Assembly (NCBI RefSeq): GCF_002284565.1
Contig: NZ_NPKI01000020.1
Coordinates: forward strand, 90,656 to 154,655
Origin: Mesorhizobium mediterraneum
GTDB lineage: Bacteria; Pseudomonadota; Alphaproteobacteria; Rhizobiales; Rhizobiaceae
DNA: 64,000 bases
Direction of reading: 5' to 3'
Shown: positions 17,313 through 25,843 of the stretch, piece by piece
Position numbering within the stretch: position 1 is the stretch's first letter
Layout: each line of letters opens with the position of its first letter
Notes under the pieces: model-generated
The model's input: the letters and a program-made list of their open reading frames with translations, nothing else
What the model was told of the DNA's origin: nothing
Databases searched by the model: none
Position numbers and translations under genes: made by a program

Positions 17313-18116
17313 TCAGTCCGGATTGGAGGCGCTTCCTCGTCCCCAGCGCGGCGCCGGCTGCGCAGGCTGGGGGTCGTTTGGCGCCGGGTCTGCGGCAACA
17401 GGCACCTGGCCGGCGACCACCACGGCCTCTTCGTCCGCGCCGGCAAGCAGTGGCACGGCGCGGTTGCGCAAGATGAGCACCAGCACGGCCCCGGCGATGA
17501 TGCCGCCGACATGGCATGCCCAGGAAACCTGATCCTCGCCGCCGGCGGCGAACATCACGATCTGGAACAAGATCCACAGGATGAGCGGTATGAAGGCCGG
17601 GATGCGCAGCGGGATGCGGGCGAAGGCCAGCACCCATACTTTCACGCGGGGATATAGGATCAGATAGGCGGCAACCACACCGGCAATGGCGCCCGAGGCG
17701 CCGATCAACGGAACCTGCGAATCCCACGCGATCAGGCCCTGGAAGAAGGCACCGGCGATGGCGCAAAGCAGGTAAAAGGCGAGAAAGCGGACATGGCCGA
17801 GCGCGTCCTCGACATTGTCGCCGAATACCCAGAGGAACAGCATGTTGCCGCCAAGGTGGAAAATATCGGCATGCAGGAAGGAATAGGTGACGTAGCTCAG
17901 GCTCTCGGGGATGACGACAAACTGTGGGGCGAGCTCGACGCTGTCGTGGACGACCGACGGGATGAAGCCGAGGCCCAGCACAGCAGCGTTGGAAAACTGC
18001 TCGCCGCCAAGCGCGGTGGCGAAGTAGATGAGCGTGTTGAGCGCGATCAGGCTGATCGTCACATATTGCAGCTTGATGTGGCGCAGCCTGTTGGTGTCGT
18101 AAAGCGGGATGAACAT
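17313..18116 (-). CDS. Rhomboid-family intramembrane serine protease
   Basis: 267 residues with six or seven membrane helices. The catalytic serine is in LIGASGAIAG and the catalytic histidine in SWACHVGG, with HLGGNMLFLWVFGDNVED in loop 1/TM2, so the enzyme looks active. It would cleave membrane proteins within the bilayer; substrates are unknown. The tail after the last helix is Pro/Ala-rich and unstructured. The start MFIPLYDTNRLRHI at 18116 is the family start. It lies 25 bp after the cobalamin adenosyltransferase gene and may be co-transcribed. Confidence 0.93.
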   Translation of the reverse strand: MFIPLYDTNRLRHIKLQYVTISLIALNTLIYFATALGGEQFSNAAVLGLGFIPSVVHDSVELAPQFVVIPESLSYVTYSFLHADIFHLGGNMLFLWVFGDNVEDALGHVRFLAFYLLCAIAGAFFQGLIAWDSQVPLIGASGAIAGVVAAYLILYPRVKVWVLAFARIPLRIPAFIPLILWILFQIVMFAAGGEDQVSWACHVGGIIAGAVLVLILRNRAVPLLAGADEEAVVVAGQVPVAADPAPNDPQPAQPAPRWGRGSASNPD

Positions 18117-18141
18117 CGGACCCCCTCCCGCCTCGGCAGAT

Positions 18142-18723
18142 TCAGCGGTTCTTGCCGGGAACCCATAGCACGTCGGCGTTTCCATTGTCATTGACCGCGC
18201 GCGCGGCGACGAACAGAAAGTCCGACACGCGGTTGATGTATCTTATCGCCTCGCGGTTGACATGCTCGCCTGGGCCCTGCGTCAACGCCACCATGATGCG
18301 CTCGGCCCGCCGGGCCACCGTGCGGGCGAGGTGAAGGGCAGCCGCCGCCGGCGTGCCGCCGTTGAGCACGAAGGATTTGAGCGGCTGCAGATCCTTGTTG
18401 AGCAAGTCGATGTCCTTTTCGACACGGTCGGTCTGCACTGCGGTGATGCGCAGCGGCTCATAGCCGAGCGGCTTGCCGTCGTCCGGCACGGCCAGATCGG
18501 CGCCGAGGTCGAAAAGGTCGTTCTGGATGCGGCCGAGCATCGCGTCGATCGCCGGATATGTTGCCGCGGTGTGGATGCGGGCCATGCCGATGCAGGCATT
18601 GGCTTCGTCGATCGTGCCGTAGGCGTCGATGCGCAGATCGGATTTCAGCCGCCGTTCGCCGGTGCCGAGGCCGGTGGTGCCATCGTCGCCGGTGCGGGTG
18701 TAGATCTTGTTGAGCTTGACCAC
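18142..18723 (-). CDS. Cob(I)yrinic acid a,c-diamide adenosyltransferase, PduO type
   Basis: 193 residues. It transfers adenosyl from ATP to cob(I)alamin, making coenzyme B12. The ATP-binding N-terminus TRTGDDGTTGLGTGERR is complete, and the conserved helix motifs AERIMVAL and REAIRYINRVSDFLFVAAR are present. The start is GTG at 18723 with GGGAGG just upstream, giving MVKLNKIYTRTGDDG. It sits in a tight minus-strand run after a HIG1 protein gene. In rhizobia adenosylcobalamin serves ribonucleotide reductase and methylmalonyl-CoA mutase. Confidence 0.94.
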   Translation of the reverse strand: MVKLNKIYTRTGDDGTTGLGTGERRLKSDLRIDAYGTIDEANACIGMARIHTAATYPAIDAMLGRIQNDLFDLGADLAVPDDGKPLGYEPLRITAVQTDRVEKDIDLLNKDLQPLKSFVLNGGTPAAAALHLARTVARRAERIMVALTQGPGEHVNREAIRYINRVSDFLFVAARAVNDNGNADVLWVPGKNR

Positions 18724-18752
18724 GCTCTGCCTCCCGAAATCGCAGGTCACTT

Positions 18753-18944
18753 TTATTTGCGGGTGAACCAGACGGCCAGCATGATCAGCACCAACGCAAC
18801 GAACTGCAGCAGCACGCGCGTCTGCATCAGCTTGTTGGAGGTCATGGCGGAGCCGCCGCGCATCATGTTGATGAGGCCGCGGATCAGCACGATCACCACG
18901 GCGACCATGACGAGGACAGCGAGGATGTTGAAGACGGTTGCCAT
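18753..18944 (-). CDS. HIG1-domain twin transmembrane protein
   Basis: 63 residues with two membrane helices (about 5-25 and 43-60). The loop between them, MMRGGSAMTSNKLMQTRVLLQ, matches the HIG1 (hypoxia-induced protein) signature with its SNKLM and RV-LQ positions. Related small proteins bind cytochrome oxidase complexes in mitochondria and alphaproteobacteria; that role is inferred. It lies 29 bp upstream of the adenosyltransferase gene and 23 bp after the SDR gene, in one direction. Confidence 0.85.
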   Translation of the reverse strand: MATVFNILAVLVMVAVVIVLIRGLINMMRGGSAMTSNKLMQTRVLLQFVALVLIMLAVWFTRK

Positions 18945-18967
18945 AGTGTGTTTCCAGTCGATTGCGT

Positions 18968-19834
18968 TCAGGCGCGTTTGGCAAGCAGGCGGTAGAGCAT
19001 CGCTGCCGGCAGAATGCGTTTGAGGATCACGCCGATCCTGGCCGGCACCGTTACCACATAATGCGGTCGCGGGCGCCGCGACAGAAGCGCATGGCGCAAG
19101 GCCACATGAACCACCTCCGGCCCGGGCTTCAGCCGTGATGTGCTGCCGCCGGCCCGCAGGCGCTGCAACTGCGCCTCGTAGGCGAGGCGGTGCACGGAAT
19201 TCTCATGGTCGATATTCCTGAGAAACCACACAAGGCCGTTGCTGGCGATCTTCGATGTCACCGGCCCCGGCTCGATCAGCGAGACATGGATGCCGCTGCC
19301 CTGGAGTTCCTGACGCATGCACAGCATCAGCCCTTCGATCGCGTGCTTGGATGCCGAATAGGCGCCGCGAAAGCGCAGCGGCGCCAAGCCGAGGATCGAG
19401 GAGCAATGGACGAGACGGCCATGTCCCTGGCGGCGCATCACCGGCACGACACGACGGGTGAGGTCATGCCAGCCGAAGACATTCGCCTCGAATTGCTCCC
19501 TGAGTGCTGCGACCGGCAAGTCCTCGACGGCGCCGGGCTGTGCGTAGGCGCCGTTGTTGAACAGGGCATCGAGCCGTCCGTCCGTCCGCTCCAGCACCGA
19601 CGCCACCAGCGTCTCGATCGATACGGGTTCGCGGTAGTCCAGATAGAAGGCCTCGATGCCATCGGCTTCGAGTGCAGCGATATCCTCTGGCTGACGCGCC
19701 GTCGCGAAGACCCGCCAGCCTTCCGCCTTCAGCGCCCGGGCGCAATAGGCGCCTATCCCGGAAGAAGCACCGGTGACGATGATGGTGCGCGACGCTTCTC
19801 CAGGAGGAAGCGTGGTTTGACCTAGGCTTGCCAT
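18968..19834 (-). CDS. Short-chain dehydrogenase/reductase
   Basis: 288 residues. The cofactor-binding TGASSGIG is at about 21-28, NNGAYAQ replaces the usual NNAG motif, and the catalytic pair is YSASK (about 165-169) with the upstream serine in HCSSILG. The C-terminal extension (about 240-288) is typical of the oxidoreductases in rhizobia annotated only as SDR family. Substrate unknown. It is first in a minus-strand run (SDR, HIG1, cobalamin adenosyltransferase, rhomboid) and divergent from the YihY gene. Confidence 0.9.
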   Translation of the reverse strand: MASLGQTTLPPGEASRTIIVTGASSGIGAYCARALKAEGWRVFATARQPEDIAALEADGIEAFYLDYREPVSIETLVASVLERTDGRLDALFNNGAYAQPGAVEDLPVAALREQFEANVFGWHDLTRRVVPVMRRQGHGRLVHCSSILGLAPLRFRGAYSASKHAIEGLMLCMRQELQGSGIHVSLIEPGPVTSKIASNGLVWFLRNIDHENSVHRLAYEAQLQRLRAGGSTSRLKPGPEVVHVALRHALLSRRPRPHYVVTVPARIGVILKRILPAAMLYRLLAKRA

Positions 19835-19891
19835 TTGCCGCAATCCCTTCCCATATTCGCGGCGTCGAGACAATCGAAGGGAACGCGGTTC

Positions 19892-20743
19892 TTGTTGCGG
19901 AAGATCGTAGCCCTCAAACGCGTGCTCTATGACGCGCTCGGCCATTTCAACGCAGACGATGGCTGGGCGATGGCCAGTCATCTGGCGATCACGGCGCTGA
20001 TGGCGCTTTTCCCTTTTCTGATTTTCGCCACGACACTGGCCAGCTTTTTCGGCGCACAGGCTTTTGCCGACACGGCCGTGCATCTCGTCTTCGATACCTG
20101 GCCCGAGCAGATCGCCAAGCCGATCGCGCGCGAAGTGCTCAATGTGCTTACCGTGCGGCGCACCGACCTGTTGACCTATGGCGTGCTGCTCGCCGCCTTC
20201 TTCGCCTCGAACGGCATCGAGGCGCTGCGCACCTCGCTCAACCGCGCCTACCGCGTCTCCGAAACGCGCGGCATCATCTATCGCCGGGTGCAGAGCATCG
20301 TCTTCGTGCTGATCGCCACGGCGGGTTTTCTGGTGATCAGCGTGCTCGTGGTCTTCGCGCCCTTGCTGGCGCGGCTGGCCGAGACCAATTTCGAATGGAT
20401 AAAACCCTATATGGGCACGATCACGCTGTGGCGTTACATCATCGCCTCCGTCGTCATCGTCGGTGGCCTGTTCGCGGTGCATTACTGGCTGCCTGCGGGC
20501 AAGCGCCGCTTCGTCTCGATCATACCGGGCATCATTTTCACGCTGATTGCCTGGCTTATCGGGTCGACCATCTTCGCCGCCTATCTCGACCGTTTCTCGT
20601 CCTATGTGACGACCTATGCCGGCCTTGCCTCGATCATGATCGCGGTCGTCTTCCTCTACATCGTCTCGGCGATCTTCATCCTCGGTGGTGAGCTCAATGC
20701 CGCGATCAGCCGCTATCTGGAGGCACGCGCCCGAGTTGGCTGA
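19892..20743 (+). CDS. YihY/BrkB-family inner-membrane protein
   Basis: About 283 residues with six membrane helices. The N-terminal ALGHFNADDGWAMASHLAITALMALFPFLIF and the later IVSAIFILGGELNAAI are YihY signatures. The function of the family is not settled; ribonuclease activity claimed for E. coli RbnBN belongs to a different gene. A TTG start at 19892 or 19895 is chosen because AAGGGA lies 8-9 bp upstream and it leaves 57 bp for divergent promoters. A longer frame from 19835 would abut the SDR start codon. The 3' end overlaps the convergent EamA gene by 31 bp. Confidence 0.85.
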   Translation: MLRKIVALKRVLYDALGHFNADDGWAMASHLAITALMALFPFLIFATTLASFFGAQAFADTAVHLVFDTWPEQIAKPIAREVLNVLTVRRTDLLTYGVLLAAFFASNGIEALRTSLNRAYRVSETRGIIYRRVQSIVFVLIATAGFLVISVLVVFAPLLARLAETNFEWIKPYMGTITLWRYIIASVVIVGGLFAVHYWLPAGKRRFVSIIPGIIFTLIAWLIGSTIFAAYLDRFSSYVTTYAGLASIMIAVVFLYIVSAIFILGGELNAAISRYLEARARVG

Positions 20744-21600
20744 GCGGTTGCCAGCCCGACGCCGAGCGTCGCGATCGCCATGCCGACGATCTGAACCAGG
20801 CTCAACTGCTCGTCGAACAATATCCAGGCGATGACCGCGGTGACGGCCGGGACCAGATAGAACAGCGAAGCGACTTTCGACATCTCGCCGTCGCGGATCA
20901 TCACCATCAAGAGGAAGATGGCACCGATCGACAGAACCAGCACCAGCCATGCCATGGCAAAGATCAGCTCGCCATTGATGACGACGGTGCGTGTCTCGAA
21001 GGCGAGCGAGGCCAAGGCCATGACCGATGCACCGCCGACATATTGCCATTTGGTGGCCGCCACGAGATCGCCGCCGGAGGCGAAACGCTTCTGCCAGATC
21101 GTGCCGGCGCTCATTCCAAGCACCGAGACAAGCGCGGCAGCAAGCGTCTCAGTCGTCACGCCGCCGCCGAGTGCGCCGAGCTTCGGCCAGAGCACGATGA
21201 CCACACCGACCAGGCCGATGCCGAGACCGGCCCAATGGCGCGGCAGGATGGCTTCGCCGAGGAATCTGCCGGCGAGCACCGCCGTGATCAGCGGCTGCAG
21301 CCCGACGATCAGGGCGGAAAGCCCGGCCGGCATGCCCTTGTGGATGGCCCAGAAGACGCCGCCGAGATAGACGCCATGCATCAGGATGCCCGCGCCCGTG
21401 GCGTGCAGCGCCTCGGCGCGGGTGGCTCTCTTCGAGCCGAGCACGATCATCAGAACGGCCAGCAGGATCGCCGCCAGCACGAAGCGCGCGGCGAGGAAGG
21501 TGAAGGGCTCCGCCCATGGCATGGCGTAACGCGCGCCAATGAAGCCGGTCGCCCACAGGACGACGAAAGAGGCGGGGATGAACCGCTTGATGCTGTGCAT
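20713..21600 (-). CDS. EamA/DMT-family transporter
   Basis: 295 residues with ten membrane helices in two EamA repeats (about 5-140 and 150-285). The second repeat has VPAVTAVIAWILFDEQLSLVQ, the typical EamA ending. Such proteins export amino acids or other small metabolites; the substrate is not visible. The start at 21600 gives MHSIKRFIPASFVVLWATGF, where the first helix begins at once; longer frames add unlikely sequence. Its 3' end overlaps the end of the convergent YihY gene. Confidence 0.92.
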   Translation of the reverse strand: MHSIKRFIPASFVVLWATGFIGARYAMPWAEPFTFLAARFVLAAILLAVLMIVLGSKRATRAEALHATGAGILMHGVYLGGVFWAIHKGMPAGLSALIVGLQPLITAVLAGRFLGEAILPRHWAGLGIGLVGVVIVLWPKLGALGGGVTTETLAAALVSVLGMSAGTIWQKRFASGGDLVAATKWQYVGGASVMALASLAFETRTVVINGELIFAMAWLVLVLSIGAIFLLMVMIRDGEMSKVASLFYLVPAVTAVIAWILFDEQLSLVQIVGMAIATLGVGLATAQPTRARASR

Positions 21601-21747
21601 TTTCGGAAGGCTGCCGGTGTGGTCGGTGAGGGGTTGAGTGTCGCGATTGCTGTAAAGTGGTTCAACCTGGCAAGCAAAACCAAACGGTTGATCCATAGGC
21701 TCATTCGAATTGAAGAGGCGCTCGTATTTGTGAGCGTGTGCGCTGAT

Positions 21748-22623
21748 CTACATCCCAATCAGCCGCCTGACATCGGCCGGAGATGTGCCGGCCTCGCGCA
21801 AGGCGGCAAGGCCGGTATCCGCAAAACTCTTCGACAGCTTTCGTCCGTCCGGGCCGAGGACGAGGCGATGGTGGAAGTAGCTTGGTTGCGGCAGGCCGAG
21901 AACCTCCTGGAGCAGGCGCTGCACGCCGGTGGCGGAATAGAGGTCCTGGCCGCGCACCACATGGCTGATGCCTTGCAGCGCGTCGTCGACGACGACGGCG
22001 AGATGATAGCTTGTCGGGATTTCACGGCGCGCCACGATCACGTCGCCCCAGTCCTGCGGTCGGGCGTCTACCGCGCGTGTTGCGGAAAGCCTCTCATTCG
22101 AAAATTCCAGCCATGACAGATCCGTGCCGATGCGCGCCATCGCAGCGCCAACGTCCAGCCGCCAGGCGAAAGGCGCATTCTCGGCGATCCGTCGCTTGCG
22201 TTCCCTGGTCGGCAATGCCTTGTCGATGGCGGGATAGAGCGGCACGCCGTCCGGGTCCCGCGGCCAGTCACGACCACGCTTTTCGCTGTCGGCAATGAAG
22301 GCTCTGATATCACCACGGCTCATGAAGGCGGGGTAGACGAGCTCTTCGCGAATCAGCCGATCGAGCACCACCTGATAGTCCGCGAAATGCTCGGACTGAC
22401 GGCGCACCGGTTCTTCCCAGCCAAGCCCGAGCCATTTGAGATCGCGAAAAATGCCAGCCTCGAATTCCGGCGTGCAGCGCGTCGTGTCGATATCCTCGAT
22501 GCGCAGCAACAGGCGTCCCCCCGTTGCCCTCGCCAATTTCTGATTGAGCAGCGCCGAATAGGCATGGCCAAGATGCAGTTCGCCATTCGGGCTCGGCGCG
22601 AAGCGGAATGTCAGGAGTGTCAT
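21748..22623 (-). CDS. gluQ: Glutamyl-queuosine tRNA(Asp) synthetase
   Basis: 291 residues, the length of GluQ rather than of full glutamyl-tRNA synthetase, because the anticodon-binding domain is absent. It activates glutamate and attaches it to queuosine 34 of tRNA-Asp. The HIGH-class motif is HLGH (about 17-20) in FRFAPSPNGELHLGHAYSA and the KMSKS-class motif is KLSKS near residue 262. The start at 22623 gives MTLLTFRFAPSPNG. It is divergent from the DNA glycosylase gene with a 92-bp gap. Confidence 0.95.
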   Translation of the reverse strand: MTLLTFRFAPSPNGELHLGHAYSALLNQKLARATGGRLLLRIEDIDTTRCTPEFEAGIFRDLKWLGLGWEEPVRRQSEHFADYQVVLDRLIREELVYPAFMSRGDIRAFIADSEKRGRDWPRDPDGVPLYPAIDKALPTRERKRRIAENAPFAWRLDVGAAMARIGTDLSWLEFSNERLSATRAVDARPQDWGDVIVARREIPTSYHLAVVVDDALQGISHVVRGQDLYSATGVQRLLQEVLGLPQPSYFHHRLVLGPDGRKLSKSFADTGLAALREAGTSPADVRRLIGM

Positions 22624-22715
22624 CCTTGGGCGGCAATCGGGTTGTGCGGCGCTTTCGCCAGTTGCTATTTTGAGCCTGATTACGAATTGCCATTTTGCGC
22701 TGGGAACAAGCAAGC

Positions 22716-23357
22716 ATGCAACGCATCGCCACGCTCGACGACATCTCACAAGGGCTTGACGCGCTTTGCCTGCTCGACCCGCGCCTCACAAAGGTGCGCG
22801 GCATGGCCGGCGAGGTGCCGCTTCGGCTCTCCGAGCCGGGGTTCAGAAGCCTTGCCTCGATCATCGTCTCGCAGCAGGTTTCCCGTGCCAGCGCCGACGC
22901 TATCTTCGGGCGGCTGACAAAACTCGTCGATCCGCTGACGCCACAAGCGATCCTTGCTGCGGACGAAGCCATTTTTCGCGAGGCCGGACTGTCGCGGCCA
23001 AAGCAGCGCGGCCTGATCGCCGTCGCCCAGGCGGTGGTCGATGGCCTCGACCTCGATCATCTCTGCTTGCTCGATGCCGCGGAGGCGATCACAGCCATGA
23101 CCAAAGTGTCGGGCATCGGCCCGTGGACGGCGGAAGTCTATCTTTTGTTCGCCGCCGGCCACCCCGATGTCTTCCCGGCACGCGACGTTGCCCTGCAGAG
23201 CGCGGTCGGTCACGCGCTCGGCATCGACCCGCGTCCGCCCGAGAAAAGACTGATCCAGCTCGCCGAATCATGGAGCCCGTGGCGAGGTGTCGCATCGCGG
23301 CTTTTTTGGGCCTATTATCGCGAATTGAAGGGCAGGGACGCTGCACCCCCTGCCTAA
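22716..23357 (+). CDS. DNA-3-methyladenine glycosylase II (AlkA-like)
   Basis: 213 residues. It excises alkylated bases from DNA to start base-excision repair. The helix-hairpin-helix is seen as MTKVSGIGPWTAEVYLLF and the catalytic aspartate in FPARDVALQSAVG, together the HhH-GPD signature. SIIVSQQVSRASADAIF is the conserved first helix pair. It lacks the N-terminal domain of E. coli AlkA, like the shorter rhizobial members. The start at 22716 has GGAAC upstream. Confidence 0.92.
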   Translation: MQRIATLDDISQGLDALCLLDPRLTKVRGMAGEVPLRLSEPGFRSLASIIVSQQVSRASADAIFGRLTKLVDPLTPQAILAADEAIFREAGLSRPKQRGLIAVAQAVVDGLDLDHLCLLDAAEAITAMTKVSGIGPWTAEVYLLFAAGHPDVFPARDVALQSAVGHALGIDPRPPEKRLIQLAESWSPWRGVASRLFWAYYRELKGRDAAPPA

Positions 23358-23486
23358 ATCCGCAAAAAAGCATGAAAATCATCCAGTTTTGGCACTTCGT
23401 TTGATCGACAAGCCGCTTCACATCCCTGTCATGTCGGGCTTACAGTATCCGCGCCGACCGGTTGTAGAGCCAAGGAGGTCAATGAC

Positions 23487-24044
23487 GTGACGGTTGCCGT
23501 GTCTCCGGATGGGCTTCCAGCGCTGGTGCTGAACGCGGATTACCGTCCGCTCAGCTATTACCCCCTGTCGCTCTGGTCGTGGCAGGATGCCATCAAGGCG
23601 GTGTTCCTCGAGCGGGTGAATATCGTCGCCGAATACGAGCACGCCGTGTCGTCGCCGACCTTCTCGATGAAGCTGCCGAGCGTCGTCAGCCTGAAGGCCT
23701 ATGTGAAGCCATCGCGGCATCCGGCCTTCACCCGCTTCAACGTCTTCCTGCGGGACCGCTTCCAGTGCCAGTATTGCGGCACGCCGGAGGATCTGACCTT
23801 CGACCACGTCATTCCCCGCCATCGCGGCGGCGCGACGACGTGGGAGAACGTCGTCGCCGCCTGCTCACCCTGCAATCTGAGGAAGGGCGGCATGATGCCG
23901 GCGCATGCCAAGATGTGGCCGCTGCAGAAGCCGTTTCAGCCGACGGTGCATGATCTGCACAACAATGGCCGCCTGTTCCCGCCCAACCATCTGCATGAAA
24001 GCTGGATGGATTATCTATACTGGGATGTCGAACTCGAACCTTGA
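23487..24044 (+). CDS. HNH endonuclease
   Basis: 185 residues from a GTG at 23487 with AAGGAGG nine bases upstream. The HNH domain is in the C-terminal half: CQYCG, then TFDHVIPRHRGG, WENVVAACSPCN and LRKGG, giving two zinc-binding Cys pairs and the metal-binding DH/N/H set. The N-terminal half (LVLNADYRPLSYYPLSLWSW) is the fixed partner of this domain in a family found in nearly all alphaproteobacteria and cyanobacteria. The cellular target is unknown; it is not part of a visible mobile element. Confidence 0.92.
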   Translation: MTVAVSPDGLPALVLNADYRPLSYYPLSLWSWQDAIKAVFLERVNIVAEYEHAVSSPTFSMKLPSVVSLKAYVKPSRHPAFTRFNVFLRDRFQCQYCGTPEDLTFDHVIPRHRGGATTWENVVAACSPCNLRKGGMMPAHAKMWPLQKPFQPTVHDLHNNGRLFPPNHLHESWMDYLYWDVELEP

Positions 24045-24073
24045 GATCGTTCGATAATTCGGGAGGCTGGCCG

Positions 24074-24139
24074 CCTGAAGCGATTTTCTGCGCTTCCGAT
24101 GCTCACGGACCCAAATGTCCGCTGCGCTTCGGTTCTCGA
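24074..24139 (-). repeat. Palindromic repeat after the HNH gene (family B, copy 2)
   Basis: Read on the minus strand it gives TCGAGAACCGAAGCGCAGCG, a hairpin CGGAC-N6-GTCCG (24106-24121), then GTGAGCATCGGAAGCGCAGAA. It matches the copy at 16263-16315 along its length, while the hairpin stem changes from CGTAC/GTACG to CGGAC/GTCCG, keeping every pair. Confidence 0.75.
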
Positions 24140-24197
24140 CAATCACTCCATACGACTCAGCTTGCCGAATTCTTGGATGATCTCGCGCCGCGCTAGA

Positions 24198-24716
24198 TTA
24201 ATCCCGGGCAAAGGCTCCGCGGAACGCTATGACCGCCAGGACAAAGCTGGCGATGGCGTTCCAGCCGGCCAGTGACAGGCCAAGAATGCGCAGTGCCGCC
24301 TTGTCGCAGGAGGGCGGCACGAATTTGTCGAGCGCGTCGAGCACGCCCTTGCCGCCGGTGTCCACCGGTCCGGCAGCCGCCGCACAATCGGTCGGTCCCG
24401 GCCACCACGCCCATTCGACGCCGGAATGATAGACGCCGAGATAGACGCCGTAGACCATCAGCAGGCCGCCGACGGCCAGCAGGCCGCGTGTCAGCCAGGT
24501 AGGCCAGCGCAGCGCCGACGACAGCACTGCAAGCAGCATCAGCGGCACGCCGATGTAGTAAGGGGTGCGTTGCTCCAGGCAGAGCTTGCAGGGGATGTAG
24601 CCGCCGAGATGCTGGAAGGCCAGCGCCGAGCCGACGGTGGCGGCCATGGCGACGGCGAGAAACAAGGCCGTCCGCGTGCGCTGGCGTCCAGTGTCGGCAT
24701 TCACGGTCGCTGTCAT
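24198..24716 (-). CDS. DsbB-family disulfide bond formation protein
   Basis: 172 residues with four membrane helices. The first periplasmic Cys pair is in PCKLCLEQR (about 43-51) and the second pair comprises the Cys of GPTDCAAAA and of PPSCDKAA. It would pass electrons from a periplasmic DsbA to quinone. The start is uncertain between 24716 (MTATVNADTG) and 24731 (MDGRSM). It lies just beyond the YqaA gene on the same strand, 58 bp apart. Confidence 0.92.
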   Translation of the reverse strand: MTATVNADTGRQRTRTALFLAVAMAATVGSALAFQHLGGYIPCKLCLEQRTPYYIGVPLMLLAVLSSALRWPTWLTRGLLAVGGLLMVYGVYLGVYHSGVEWAWWPGPTDCAAAAGPVDTGGKGVLDALDKFVPPSCDKAALRILGLSLAGWNAIASFVLAVIAFRGAFARD

Positions 24717-24774
24717 CGATCTACCGTCCATTCTCGCTCAGAGCAAAGGATGGTTCAATTTGAACATCCTTGCT

Positions 24775-25362
24775 CTAGAAGGCGTATTTGACGACGATAT
24801 AGAGCGAAATCAGGGCGGCGGCAGCGGCGCCCGCGATCAGGCCAAGGCGCTTTTCGATGAACTCGCGGATCGGTTCGCCATAGCGGCGCAGCAGCCAGGC
24901 GAGAAAAAGGAAGCGGGCGCCGCGCGCCACGATCGCCAGCACGATGAACAGCAGGAGATTGACGCCGATCACGCCGGACAGGATCGTCACCACCTTGATC
25001 GGCGGCAGATGGGCGAGGCCGGAGGTGATCAGCATCAGGATGATGAAGCCGATGCCCGACGAGACGCGCAGCGCCTCGAAATCGTCATACTTGCCGTAGA
25101 ATTCGAGGATCGGCCGCGCCACCGTGTCGTAGGCATAGTGGCCGATGTACCAGCCGGCGATGCCGCCCAGAACGGATGCCAGGGTGGCGATCAGCGCGTA
25201 GCGATAGGCGCGATCGGGCCGCGACAGCGCCATTGGCAGGTACAGCACGTCGGCCGGCACCAGGAACACCGAGCTTTCGACGAAAGCAATGAAGGCCAGC
25301 CACCATTCGGCGGATTTCTTTGCCGCCAGCGACAAGGTCCAGTCGTAAAGTCCGCGAAGCAT
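24775..25362 (-). CDS. YqaA/DedA-family membrane protein
   Basis: 195 residues with about four or five membrane helices. FIAFVESSVFLVPADVLYLPMAL and the glycine-rich GGIAGWYIGHYAYD are the DedA/SNARE-associated motif, with the conserved acidic residue in the first re-entrant loop. Members scramble or transport lipids; for the YqaA branch the role is unproven. It is upstream of the dsbB gene and probably co-transcribed with it. Confidence 0.9.
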   Translation of the reverse strand: MLRGLYDWTLSLAAKKSAEWWLAFIAFVESSVFLVPADVLYLPMALSRPDRAYRYALIATLASVLGGIAGWYIGHYAYDTVARPILEFYGKYDDFEALRVSSGIGFIILMLITSGLAHLPPIKVVTILSGVIGVNLLLFIVLAIVARGARFLFLAWLLRRYGEPIREFIEKRLGLIAGAAAAALISLYIVVKYAF

Positions 25363-25635
25363 TGGCACTCCTAATGCACGTCGCCCAAAATGCTCAGCGG
25401 TTTTGGGGTAACAATGCATAAAAACAAAGACCAAAAGCGCGCCACATGAATCTCTCCAGACGCGACGCGCTTTAATGCGCCGCCTGTCTAGAAAGATTTT
25501 TCGCGCCGCACAATGGCCGCAGCTTCACGAAATCGAAAGGCTGTGGTCGAGCGAAGGCCGCATGCCGGGAATTGGCCAGTTGACGAACAGGCCTCCGACC
25601 GTATAGTCCGCGCCCATCCAGGCCGCCCGGCCTGA

Positions 25636-25720
25636 GCCCCTATGGCGGAATTGGTAGACGCGCTCGACTCAAAATCGAGTTCCGCAAGGAGTGCTGGTTC
25701 GATCCCGGCTAGGGGCACCA
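25636..25720 (+). tRNA. tRNA-Leu, anticodon CAA
   Basis: 85 nt including an encoded CCA. The acceptor stem pairs GCCCCTA with TAGGGGC (25710-25716), and A is the discriminator base. The D-arm has GGAATTGGTAGA, the anticodon stem CTCGA/TCGAG encloses CTCAAAA with anticodon CAA at 25670-25672, and a class II variable arm follows. All parts are normal for a leucine tRNA. A small hairpin ATCCCAG-CGCAC-CTGGGAT at 25761-25779 may be its terminator. Confidence 0.97.
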
Positions 25721-25843
25721 CCTTCCCATCCGAGGCACCTTGAAAGCTCGGTTGGATGTCATCCCAGCGCACCTGGGATAGCCACAGTCGAGGCCCGGGC
25801 CGATTCTCCCTGTCAACATCGGAATTCGTAGGCTAGGTCGCGA

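Noticed and set aside
25636..25843. tRNA-Leu(CAA) as integration site of a genomic island
   Set aside because: No repeat of the tRNA 3' end was seen downstream, no integrase is present, and the following genes look chromosomal.
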